From Desulfobacteraceae bacterium Eth-SRB1 (GTDB lineage: Bacteria; Desulfobacterota; Desulfobacteria; Desulfobacterales; ETH-SRB1): DNA of 36,092 nt. Positions 8,687-15,442 of this stretch are shown here, in pieces. The notes under the pieces were generated by a model. The model was not told the origin of the DNA. It made no database searches and saw only the letters and a program-made list of their open reading frames with translations. The translations under genes and the position numbers were made by a program. The DNA lies in NCBI GenBank assembly GCA_004193555.1, contig RPGP01000029.1, positions 1-36,092 on the forward strand. Reading direction: 5' to 3'. Numbering within the stretch: position 1 is the first letter of the stretch; every line of letters begins with the position of its first letter.

Positions 8687-9553
8687 ATGACATCACCCAG
8701 AACACTTCTATCAGCCTGGAATTTACATCCCAAAAAACAGCTTGGGCAGCATTTTTTATCCGACCCGTCCACTGCGGAAATGATAACAGCGCGTTCAGGG
8801 ATTGTTTCGGAAGATATTGTTCTGGAAATAGGCGCCGGTCTTGGCGCGCTCACGATTCCTTTGGCACATGCAGCGAAAAAAGTTTATGCTGTTGATACTG
8901 ATAGTCAAATAATTGAACTTTTAAAGACAGAGCTTGTTGCAAACAGCATTTCTAATGTGGTTTTAATAAAAGAGAATATATTGAAAGTGAATATTGAGAG
9001 GTTAGCAAAAGAGGCGGGCCGCAGGCCAATAGTCATTGGAAACCTTCCTTATAACATTTCATCACAAATCCTTGTTCAACTGATAAAGTCCAGAAGCATT
9101 GTAAGCAGGGCAATTTTTATGTTGCAGAAGGAATTGTCCCGCCGGATTACCGCTAAGCCGTGCTGCAGGGATTACGGACGGCTTACCGTTATGTTACAGT
9201 ACTGCGCGGATATAAAAAAAATTGCGGATATCAAGGCGCATCAATTTTTCCCAAAGCCAAAGGTTGATTCCGAAGTTCTTGAAATAAATTTTAAAACCGC
9301 CATGAAATATCCGGCAAGAGACGAAGCATTCTTTTTCAAAGTTATTAAAGCGGCATTCGGGCAGAGGAGAAAAACGCTCAGGAATGCTCTTGCGGGAAGC
9401 GAGCTTCATCTTGATACAAGTACAGCTCAGCGTGTGCTGGAGAATGCCGGCATTGAGCCTTCCCGCCGTGCCGAAACTCTTACGGTTTCAGAGTTTGTTG
9501 ATTTGAGTAATGTCTTCGAGATGCAACCCTTTGAAAAAAATCAGACAGGATAA
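8687..9553 (+). CDS. rsmA: 16S rRNA (A1518/A1519-N6,N6)-dimethyltransferase
   Basis: 288 aa, typical length. It dimethylates two adjacent adenosines near the 3' end of 16S rRNA during small-subunit maturation, using S-adenosylmethionine. The N-terminal K-K-Q-L-G-Q-H-F-L is the family start; the SAM loop V-L-E-I-G-A-G-L-G-A-L-T is at ~45-56; the catalytic N-L-P-Y motif is at 119-122; the C-terminal helical domain contains F-F-K-V-I-K-A-A-F-G-Q-R-R-K-T-L-R-N-A-L. The last codons run into a dispersed GACAGGAT repeat, so the extreme C-terminus may have been altered by that element. Also called ksgA. Confidence 0.96.
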   Translation: MTSPRTLLSAWNLHPKKQLGQHFLSDPSTAEMITARSGIVSEDIVLEIGAGLGALTIPLAHAAKKVYAVDTDSQIIELLKTELVANSISNVVLIKENILKVNIERLAKEAGRRPIVIGNLPYNISSQILVQLIKSRSIVSRAIFMLQKELSRRITAKPCCRDYGRLTVMLQYCADIKKIADIKAHQFFPKPKVDSEVLEINFKTAMKYPARDEAFFFKVIKAAFGQRRKTLRNALAGSELHLDTSTAQRVLENAGIEPSRRAETLTVSEFVDLSNVFEMQPFEKNQTG

Positions 9554-9571
9554 CAGGATAAACAAGATTTT
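9544..9571 (+). repeat. Dispersed GACAGGAT-type repeat, copy 2
   Basis: GACAGGATAACAGGATAAAC begins inside the last codons of rsmA and passes over its stop. It has the same orientation relative to the upstream gene as the copies after the M16C gene and after ppiD. Confidence 0.65.
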
Positions 9572-9706
9572 GTTTCAACGAGATTAAGCTTCACTGTAGC
9601 TATACAAGAGATTGCACGGTAGTTATGGATTTTCTCTTTTGCGGGAATGACATTGGTGGTGTTCTACGTAATGGATTTTAATGAGGATTTACATGATGTG
9701 TTTTAA

Positions 9707-9754
9707 TCCTGAATATCCTGTTAATCCTGTCAAATAGTCTTTTTGAAAAATGCC
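9707..9754 (-). repeat. Dispersed GACAGGAT-type repeat, copy 3
   Basis: On the plus strand it reads TCCTGAATATCCTGTTAATC and continues to a TTTTTGAAAAA tail, closely matching copy 1 including that tail. It lies just upstream of the DHH-CBS gene, inverted relative to copy 2; the two bracket ~140 bp of unannotated sequence. Confidence 0.7.
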
Positions 9755-9764
9755 AGGAGAGTTT

Positions 9765-11063
9765 ATGCAAATTGTAACCACACATAACAATACGGATTTT
9801 GATGCGCTGGCCTCTATGGTGGCAGCGACGATTCTATATCCCGGCGCTATTCCGGTACTTCCCAAAAACATAAACCCGAATGTTAAGGCTTTTATGTCGA
9901 TTCATAAAGATATTCTTAATATGTACTCACCAAAGGAAATTGATTTTGACAAAGTAAAGAGCCTTGTTGTTGTTGATATTAATAGCTGGGCGCGTATTGC
10001 ACATGTAGATGAACTGCGGAAAAGGAACGATCTTGAAATCATAATATGGGACCATCACTCAAATAACGGAGATATAAATTCAGCGCAAAAATATTATGAT
10101 GAGATGGGGGCAAATATTACCATTATGATACGGCAGTTAAGAAAGGAGAGAAAAAAATTAACGCCGATACAGGCCACCCTTTTTTTGACAGGCCTGTATG
10201 AAGACACAGGAAATCTGACGTTTCCTTCAACAAAACCTGAAGATGCCTCTGTTGCGTCATATCTGCTGAATAATAAAGCAGACCTGAATGTTCTCAGTAG
10301 ATTTTTGCGTCCCGCATATGGAAAGAAGCAGAAAGATGTTTTGTTTGAGATGATAAAATCAGCAAAAAGAACAAAAGTAAACGGTTACAACATCTGTGTA
10401 AATAAGCTGGATATCAAAGGACATGTTGAGGGTCTTGCTATAGTGGTGCGCATGTGCAGAGAAATATTTAATGTTGATGCCGCCTTTGGGATATTTACAG
10501 ACAGGGAACGGGGCAGGAGTATTGTTATCGGACGCAGTAATACTGAAGATATAAATATTGGATCTATTATGCAGAGCATGGGCGGAGGCGGTCATTCCGG
10601 AGCAGGCTCTGCAATGGTGAAATCCGCAAAGCCGGATGCGGTCAAAAAAATGATTGTTGAACTTATTCGCGGCAATCAGCAGGCCTCTGTGCAAATAAGC
10701 GATCTTATGTCTTTCCCGGTTTTGAGTATACCTTCAAATAACAGCATGAAAGAGGCTGCGTTAATATTGAAAAAAAAGGGTTGTACAGGCATACCTGTTA
10801 TTGATGGCGGAAAGCTTGTTGGTATTATATCAAGAAGAGATTTTAGAAAAGCAAGAAAGGATTCCCAGTTAAAAGCGCCCGTAAAAGCGTTTATGAGTAC
10901 AAACATCACCTCGGTAAAACCCGGGGAGAGTCCTATGAAAGTGACGCAACTGATGGTAAAACATGACATCGGCCGTCTTCCGGTAGTAGACGGCGGCAGA
11001 GTTATCGGCATAATAACAAGATCGGATGTTATGCGCTATTTCTATGATACTTTGCCGGACTAA
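9765..11063 (+). CDS. DHH-family phosphoesterase with tandem CBS domains
   Basis: 432 aa from the ATG at 9765, chosen because AGGAGA (9755-9760) is ideally spaced before it. Order: a DHH domain (T-H-N-N-T-D-F-D-A-L-A-S near residue 5; W-D-H-H near 95), a DHHA1 domain with G-G-G-G-H-S-G-A-G near 275, then two CBS domains, each with a P-V-I/V-D-G-G and a G-I-I-S/T-R-x-D motif. DHH/DHHA1 proteins hydrolyse phosphodiester bonds in nucleotides such as cyclic dinucleotides or oligoribonucleotides; CBS pairs usually sense adenine nucleotides. In related delta-proteobacterial proteins this module continues into a tRNA nucleotidyltransferase/poly(A) polymerase domain; here the protein stops right after the second CBS. 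The gene end overlaps the convergent oleD end by 4 bp. Confidence 0.9.
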   Translation: MQIVTTHNNTDFDALASMVAATILYPGAIPVLPKNINPNVKAFMSIHKDILNMYSPKEIDFDKVKSLVVVDINSWARIAHVDELRKRNDLEIIIWDHHSNNGDINSAQKYYDEMGANITIMIRQLRKERKKLTPIQATLFLTGLYEDTGNLTFPSTKPEDASVASYLLNNKADLNVLSRFLRPAYGKKQKDVLFEMIKSAKRTKVNGYNICVNKLDIKGHVEGLAIVVRMCREIFNVDAAFGIFTDRERGRSIVIGRSNTEDINIGSIMQSMGGGGHSGAGSAMVKSAKPDAVKKMIVELIRGNQQASVQISDLMSFPVLSIPSNNSMKEAALILKKKGCTGIPVIDGGKLVGIISRRDFRKARKDSQLKAPVKAFMSTNITSVKPGESPMKVTQLMVKHDIGRLPVVDGGRVIGIITRSDVMRYFYDTLPD

Positions 11064-12067
11064 GATTTTGTGTTTTGCAGCCAGGTTTCAAGACGCCTGA
11101 GACCTTCTTCTGTAGATACCAGCGGAGTATAGCCTATATCCCTTCTTGCAGCGCTTATGTCGAACCAGTGCGATGTGGCTAATTCTGACGCAACAAAACG
11201 GGTCATTTTCGGTTCGCCGGTTAATTTAAACAGTTTATAAAAAACTTCCATTGCCGCCCCGATCATCCATGCAGTATTTTTGGATATTGACCGCTTTACA
11301 GGAGCAAGCCCGGCTGTTTTTAATATATTATCTATCATGCCCCACAAGGGAATCGGCTTGCCCTGGCTTATAAAATAAACATTTCCGGAAAGTTTGCTGT
11401 TTTCTTCCAGCCTGTCCGCGGCCTGAATATGGGCATATGCGGCGTTGTCGATATAAATAGTGTCCACAAGATTCTTTCCATCTCCGACCCTTACAAGCCG
11501 ATTTGCTCTTTCGATAATCCTTGGAACAAGATGATTGTCACCGGGGCCCCATATTAAATGTGGTCTTAATATTATAGTCATTAGACGGTTGTCTGCGGCT
11601 TTTATCACACATTGCTCTGCAATCGCTTTGGTTTTCGGATAGTGAGCATGAAATTTCTCAGGATATGGAATTGATTCGTCAACACCTTCCATGTCTGTGC
11701 CGTTGAAGATTACGCTTGGTGAGCTTGTGTAAACCAGCCTTGTAACTTTATGTTTTATGCAGGCAGCAATTATATTTCTGGTTCCAGTGACATTGGTTTT
11801 GAAGTAGCCAGCATAATCTCCCCATACTCCGGGCTTTGCCGCAACATGAAAAACCGTATCAATGCTTTTGCACGCATTTTCAACGGCAATTTTGTCAGTT
11901 AGATCGCCCTGAATCTGTTCAACACCCATAGATGCAAGTTCCGGGTAATAACTGCGGGAGAAGCTGCGGACATGATCCCCCCTTTCCACAAGCAGCCTGA
12001 TTAGAGCGCTGCCCAGGAAACCTCCGCCACCTGTTACCAGAACTTTTTGAGATGCTCTTTTTTTCAT
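11060..12067 (-). CDS. oleD: OleD-like NAD(P)H-dependent 2-alkyl-3-ketoacid reductase
   Basis: 335 aa from the ATG at 12067. An upstream in-frame extension to 12199 would read through a 159-bp inverted-repeat element and lacks homology. It is a short-chain dehydrogenase of the extended type: Rossmann loop G-G-G-G-F-L-G at residues 13-19 and catalytic Y143-P-K-T-K147. In the Ole pathway OleD reduces the beta-keto acid made by OleA to the beta-hydroxy acid used by OleC. The sequence suits the OleD/3-beta-HSD-like branch (V-F-H-V-A-A-K-P-G-V-W-G-D-Y), and oleA, oleB and oleC are present about 9 kb upstream on the same strand, which supports the call. A general NAD-dependent epimerase/dehydratase is the alternative. 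Confidence 0.78.
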   Translation of the reverse strand: MKKRASQKVLVTGGGGFLGSALIRLLVERGDHVRSFSRSYYPELASMGVEQIQGDLTDKIAVENACKSIDTVFHVAAKPGVWGDYAGYFKTNVTGTRNIIAACIKHKVTRLVYTSSPSVIFNGTDMEGVDESIPYPEKFHAHYPKTKAIAEQCVIKAADNRLMTIILRPHLIWGPGDNHLVPRIIERANRLVRVGDGKNLVDTIYIDNAAYAHIQAADRLEENSKLSGNVYFISQGKPIPLWGMIDNILKTAGLAPVKRSISKNTAWMIGAAMEVFYKLFKLTGEPKMTRFVASELATSHWFDISAARRDIGYTPLVSTEEGLRRLETWLQNTKS

Positions 12068-12119
12068 ACCATTTTTCTTATGAATATTTTCGATTATCGC
12101 CATTGCATTGATACTTACA

Positions 12120-12278
12120 CCTAAATTGAGCGGTTTTTTACTCGATCTGCGCCGATCTCTTGCGCATAAAGGCTTCGCAAAAATCTTAGACATATCCACG
12201 GGTATGCATGCGGTTTTTGCAAATCCTTATGCATCAAGATCTCAGCACATCTCTTCGCAAAAAACCGCTCAACTTAGG
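12120..12278. repeat. 159-bp inverted-repeat element
   Basis: The ends CCTAAATTGAGCGGTTTTTT (12120-12139) and AAAAAACCGCTCAACTTAGG (12259-12278) are reverse complements at 19 of 20 positions. Inside, a GCATAAAGGCTTCGCAAAAA-like segment pairs imperfectly with TTTTTGCAAATCCTTATGCA, so the whole unit can fold into one long hairpin. It resembles a small non-autonomous transposable element (MITE) or a structured RNA and lies just upstream of the oleD start. No transposase is visible. Confidence 0.7.
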
Positions 12279-12340
12279 TTACAACAAAACCTGACATTCC
12301 GTCAGTAGCGGGAGGCTGAAAGGAGCGCTTTTCAAAGGAT

Positions 12341-13159
12341 TTAAAGTTTTGCTCCGCAGTATTTACAGTGCTTTGCATCTATGTCATGGTCTTCTGCGCT
12401 GCAAACCCGGCACGCCTGAGTGGAAACCTTCCTTCTGGTGGATCGAGCAATTTCAGTTGTTACAATCCCTGTAGGTACGGCAATTATTGCATAACCGATA
12501 ATCATGATGACAGCAGCCAGAGTCTGACCGAAACACGTTTTAGGCGATATATCTCCATAGCCGACTGTAGTTAGCGTTACGATAGCCCAGTAAATACTTC
12601 GAGGGATGCTTGTAAAACCATTTTGTTCGCCTTCTATGACATACATCATGGAACCGAAAACTATCACCAGTGTAAAAACAGTAAATAAAAATACAATAAT
12701 TTTTCGCCGGCTTGCACGAAGAGCCTGGTTAAGCACCCTGATTTCAACAAGATACTGAACCAGTTTGAAAACCCGGAATATTCGAAGAACTCGAAGAATC
12801 CTGATAACAGTAAGAAACTGGCTTCCAGGCAGAAAAAGACTTAAATAGGTCGGGATTATTGCCAGGAGATCTACTATTCCAAAAAAGCTGGTCGCATACT
12901 TAAAAGGACGATCGACACAGGATAACCTAAGAAAATACTCAATTGTGAAAAGAAAAGTGAAAAACCATTCGCTAAAAACTAAAAAGCCGCCGTATGAATT
13001 TCGAATAGTGCTCACACTGTCCAGCATTACAACTAATACGCTAAGCACGATACTTACAATTAAAATTATATCAAATAATTTACCTGCAGGTGTCTCAGCC
13101 TCAAAAATAATTTCACGAAGAGTCTCACGATATTTTCCTAAAGAGCTGTCTTTTTTCAT
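12341..13159 (-). CDS. Voltage-gated-type potassium channel with zinc-ribbon tail
   Basis: 272 aa with six transmembrane segments of the Kv type. The S4-like helix (residues ~120-141) has positive residues at every third position (R120, R123, R126, R129, K132), typical of a voltage sensor. The selectivity filter T-V-G-Y-G-D is at 198-203, followed by the inner helix. The C-terminus carries two CxxC pairs (C250/C253 and C265/C268), i.e. a cytosolic zinc ribbon instead of the RCK/TrkA domain common in bacterial channels. It stands alone; its neighbours on the same strand are oleD downstream and, beyond the accessory block, tex. The ion is predicted to be K+ from the filter. Confidence 0.92.
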   Translation of the reverse strand: MKKDSSLGKYRETLREIIFEAETPAGKLFDIILIVSIVLSVLVVMLDSVSTIRNSYGGFLVFSEWFFTFLFTIEYFLRLSCVDRPFKYATSFFGIVDLLAIIPTYLSLFLPGSQFLTVIRILRVLRIFRVFKLVQYLVEIRVLNQALRASRRKIIVFLFTVFTLVIVFGSMMYVIEGEQNGFTSIPRSIYWAIVTLTTVGYGDISPKTCFGQTLAAVIMIIGYAIIAVPTGIVTTEIARSTRRKVSTQACRVCSAEDHDIDAKHCKYCGAKL

Positions 13160-13271
13160 ATTAGAATGGATGATTTCTTAAAAAAGTTTTACAATTTATC
13201 AAAAAGCTCCTGTATTATATGTCCGATATTATTAAGAGTCAAACTTGGCCAAAAAAATCCTCGATAAATCA

Positions 13272-13337
13272 GACAAATACTGAACTCTACGGCTATCTCG
13301 CAGCGCAGGCGCTTGCGCAGCGTGTGGCGGTGCAAAA
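13272..13337 (+). repeat. 66-bp direct repeat A, left copy
   Basis: It begins GACAAATACTGAACTCTACG and ends GTGTGGCGGTGCAAAAA. It matches 15212-15277 at 61 of 66 positions, with the shared core GCGCAGGCGCTTGCGC. The two copies bracket hipB-hipS-hipT exactly 1940 bp apart. The inner GCGCA/TGCGC arms can pair. CCTCGAT (13259-13265) and ATCGAGG (13338-13344) frame this copy as an outer inverted repeat. Confidence 0.85.
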
Positions 13338-13415
13338 ATCGAGGGTGCCGCGGATTATGATAGATGTTTTTGATTTATATCATGTCTAACCGGTTATACT
13401 GTTATTACATTAATA

Positions 13416-13444
13416 TTGACAACAATTTCAGTAAAATATACTAT
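13416..13444 (+). promoter_or_regulatory. Possible upstream promoter of the hip module
   Basis: TTGACA (13416-13421), a 17-nt spacer, then TACTAT (13439-13444); a perfect TATAAT lies 3 bp further on but with a 20-nt spacer. It sits about 300 bp before hipB, upstream of all three operator boxes. Candidate only. Confidence 0.35.
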
Positions 13445-13513
13445 AATCGGAAGAAAAAGTAAACTAATAATCTCTTTTGAAAAGCAATCAAATTTTTTGC
13501 CGATTGTCACTTG

Positions 13514-13531
13514 TTACCGCCATACCGATAA
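13514..13531. promoter_or_regulatory. Hip operator box 1
   Basis: TTACCGCCATACCGATAA. It fits the shared 18-bp pattern TTRCCGCNATANCGGYAA except for one position in the right arm. Its centre lies 71 bp before that of box 2. Confidence 0.6.
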
Positions 13532-13584
13532 CATATCGCGCTTTTTTATCTTAAATCTTTTCAGGTCAACCAAAATCGATGGCA

Positions 13585-13602
13585 TTGCCGCTATAACGGC
13601 AA
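13585..13602. promoter_or_regulatory. Hip operator box 2
   Basis: TTGCCGCTATAACGGCAA. It has perfect 6-bp arms (TTGCCG/CGGCAA) around a 6-bp centre. Its centre lies 72 bp before that of box 3, about seven helical turns. Confidence 0.7.
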
Positions 13603-13648
13603 AAAAGAACTATTTTAGGCCGGTGATAAACAGTAAATCTGATTTGAC

Positions 13649-13677
13649 TTGACAAAATGCCGCAATAGCGGTAATAA
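13649..13677 (+). promoter_or_regulatory. Promoter of hipB-hipS-hipT with embedded operator box 3
   Basis: TTGACA (13649-13654), an exact 17-nt spacer, then TAATAA (13672-13677): a near-consensus sigma-70 promoter. The third 18-bp box, ATGCCGCAATAGCGGTAA (13657-13674), fills the spacer and touches the -10 element, so a bound repressor would block RNA polymerase directly. The hipB start is about 60 bp downstream. Confidence 0.75.
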
Positions 13678-13736
13678 AGACAGACAAAATAGAATGTCGT
13701 GAGAAAAACTTAGGATCATGGCTAAAGAATACCACG

Positions 13737-13997
13737 ATGGCGGTAAAAATACATAACAACAATTTCAAGCACGTTGGCCGGATTATACATTTTCACAGGA
13801 AAAAAGCCGGCCTCTCTCGAATCGATCTGGCAATGGTTGCCGGAGTCGGTAAAACTGTCATCTATGATATTGAACACGGTAAAGAAACAGTCCGGATTAA
13901 CACGCTGCTGAAGATTTTAAATGCATTAAATATTACCATGCTTTTGGACGGCCCCATAATGGAAAATTTCACGGAATCCGAAGATGCAAAGAGCTGA
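13737..13997 (+). CDS. hipB: HipB-like HTH DNA-binding component
   Basis: 86 aa, one XRE-type helix-turn-helix at residues ~12-70 (G-L-S-R-I-D-L-A-M-V-A-G-V-G-K-T-V-I-Y-D-I-E-H-G-K). HipB proteins bind palindromic operators as dimers and repress their own operon; in three-gene HipBST systems HipB assists neutralisation while HipS is the main antitoxin. The ribosome-binding site before this ATG is weak. An out-of-frame ATG at 13718 with AGGA before it opens only a 12-codon reading frame, which may modulate translation. The gene overlaps hipS by 14 bp. Three matching operator boxes lie upstream. Confidence 0.85.
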   Translation: MAVKIHNNNFKHVGRIIHFHRKKAGLSRIDLAMVAGVGKTVIYDIEHGKETVRINTLLKILNALNITMLLDGPIMENFTESEDAKS

Positions 13998-14292
13998 AGT
14001 ATTTGTGCATAGCCAATTAGCCGGTGTACTGGAAGAAATTACGCCGGGCAGTGCGTACCGGTTTATCTATTGCGAGGGTTATTCAGGACCCCCTGTTTCT
14101 TTGACCATGCCGATAACCGATGAGCCGTACACCTATAACAGGTTCCCTCCCTTTTTCGAAGGCCTGCTGCCGGAAGGATATAATCTTGAAGCGCTTTTAA
14201 GAGTTTATAAAATTGACTGCAACGATCTCTTGCGCCAACTGTTGGTTGTGGGAATGGACATGGTTGGCGCTGTCACGGTGCGGGAAATATAA
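13984..14292 (+). CDS. hipS: HipS-like small subunit (HipA N-subdomain homologue)
   Basis: 102 aa corresponding to the N-terminal subdomain of HipA: V-F-V-H-S-Q-L-A-G-V-L-E-E near the start, then Y-N-R-F-P-P-F-F-E-G-L-L-P-E-G, and D-M-V-G-A-V-T-V at the end. In ordinary HipA this part is fused to the kinase; here it is a separate gene ending where the kinase gene starts (TAATG). In characterised HipBST systems the free HipS binds the kinase and acts as the antitoxin. Both HipS and HipT open reading frames are clean and overlap by a standard coupling codon, so this looks like a real tripartite arrangement and not a broken hipA. Confidence 0.82.
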   Translation: MQRAEVFVHSQLAGVLEEITPGSAYRFIYCEGYSGPPVSLTMPITDEPYTYNRFPPFFEGLLPEGYNLEALLRVYKIDCNDLLRQLLVVGMDMVGAVTVREI

Positions 14293-15224
14293 TGAACACA
14301 TGCCCGATCACATATCAACCCTGTGAAGGCAGGTATTCCATTCAAGGCCTCAAGCGGTTATCACGAAGGCTGGATGATTTAAAGGATTTACCCTATACTG
14401 CAGGGGAGCAAATACATGAGGCCGCTGTCCGGGCGCCCAAAATGTCCGTCCAGGGAATCCAGCCGAAACTTAGCGCAACTCTCAATGTAAGCCGGCGGCG
14501 ATTTGAAGTTGTAGACATCGGAGGTCACTACATCTTGAAACCGCAGAACCCACAATTTCTACAGCTTCCTGAAAATGAAGATCTCTCAATGCGGTTAGCC
14601 GGCGCAGCCGGCATCGATGTTCCTTTGCACGGCCTGGTGTATTCGAAAGACGGTTCATTTACTTACTTTATAAAGCGGTTCGACAGGATTGGTCTGAATA
14701 AAAAGCTTGCTGTTGAAGATTTTACGCAGCTTCTCGGGCTGTCCCGCGAGACTAAGTATGATGCCTCCATGGAAAAAGTAGCCGCTGTCATAGAGAAATA
14801 CTGCACATTTCCTGCCCTGGAGAAAATAAAGCTGTTCAGGCTTACGCTGGTTAATTATCTCCTTGGCAACGAAGATATGCACCTGAAGAACTTTTCGTTG
14901 ATAACGCGGGATGACAAGATCGAACTGTCTCCAGCGTATGATATTATCAATACAACCATTGCGCTGGCCAATCCGCAAGAAGAAATCGCTTTACCCTTGA
15001 TGGGTAAAAAACGAAAGCTTGATTACTTTAATCTGATTGATTATTTCGGCAGGGATCGCTTGAAATTGACTGATCCGGCCATCAAAACAGTGCTTGAAAA
15101 AATAGAATCGGCTTTTGATTTGTGGATACAGTTGATTCACAGCAGTTTTTTGGATACTGTCTTAAAAGACAAATATTCAAAATTGGTAGAAGCCAGAAAA
15201 ACTGCTCTTTGGACAAATACTTAA
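14292..15224 (+). CDS. hipT: HipT-like Ser/Thr kinase toxin
   Basis: 310 aa, a HipA-type kinase without the N-subdomain. Visible motifs: the Gly-rich loop S52-V-Q54-G-I-Q-P-K (Ser52 aligns with the regulatory autophosphorylation serine; the second serine of E. coli HipT is Gln here), the likely ATP-contact lysine in Y-I-L-K-P, the catalytic segment G-N-E-D195-M-H-L-K-N, and the metal-binding S-P-A-Y-D217. Known HipT kinase phosphorylates tryptophanyl-tRNA synthetase, and HipA phosphorylates GltX; the target here is unknown. The start overlaps the hipS stop. The last codons and stop lie within direct repeat A (right copy), so the C-terminus was set at a recombination boundary. Confidence 0.85.
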   Translation: MNTCPITYQPCEGRYSIQGLKRLSRRLDDLKDLPYTAGEQIHEAAVRAPKMSVQGIQPKLSATLNVSRRRFEVVDIGGHYILKPQNPQFLQLPENEDLSMRLAGAAGIDVPLHGLVYSKDGSFTYFIKRFDRIGLNKKLAVEDFTQLLGLSRETKYDASMEKVAAVIEKYCTFPALEKIKLFRLTLVNYLLGNEDMHLKNFSLITRDDKIELSPAYDIINTTIALANPQEEIALPLMGKKRKLDYFNLIDYFGRDRLKLTDPAIKTVLEKIESAFDLWIQLIHSSFLDTVLKDKYSKLVEARKTALWTNT

Positions 15225-15277
15225 CTCTACGGCCATCTCGCAACGCAGGCGCTTGCGCAGCGTGTGACGGTGAAAAA
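15212..15277 (+). repeat. 66-bp direct repeat A, right copy
   Basis: It matches 13272-13337 at 61 of 66 positions. It starts inside the final codons of hipT (ACA AAT ACT TAA) and extends past the stop. It is only 28 bp from the left copy of direct repeat B. Confidence 0.85.
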
Positions 15278-15305
15278 ACTGCAAAAGAAAATCAATATTT
15301 ACTTC

Positions 15306-15347
15306 TTGACGATATAAACTTATAAATTAAGGATTGTTCCATAAATT
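15306..15347 (+). repeat. 42-bp direct repeat B, left copy
   Basis: It begins TTGACGATATAAACTTATAA, identical over the first 21 bases to 16769-16810, then matches with scattered changes through CCATA-A-T-T. The two copies bracket the DUF1016 gene and its decayed neighbour. Confidence 0.8.
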
Positions 15348-15442
15348 TTAAATTAAATAAAAAAGATAAAAGCAATGGCATCGCAAAATGCGATACGTCA
15401 TTAAAGAAAGATATGAAAATTTGATGAAAATTGAGGTTAAAA

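Noticed and set aside
12068-12199. An N-terminal extension of OleD by 44 residues
   Set aside because: It reads through one arm of the 159-bp inverted-repeat element; the Rossmann start fits the ATG at 12067.
13416-13652. A 78-codon frame from TTG upstream of hipB
   Set aside because: It overlaps operator boxes 1 and 2 and a promoter-like TTGACA, and has no ribosome site or family resemblance; regulatory DNA is the better reading.
13984-15224. hipA broken into two pieces by a mutation
   Set aside because: The join is a standard TAATG coupling and both parts match the known separate HipS and HipT proteins, so a tripartite system is more likely; not fully excluded without relatives.
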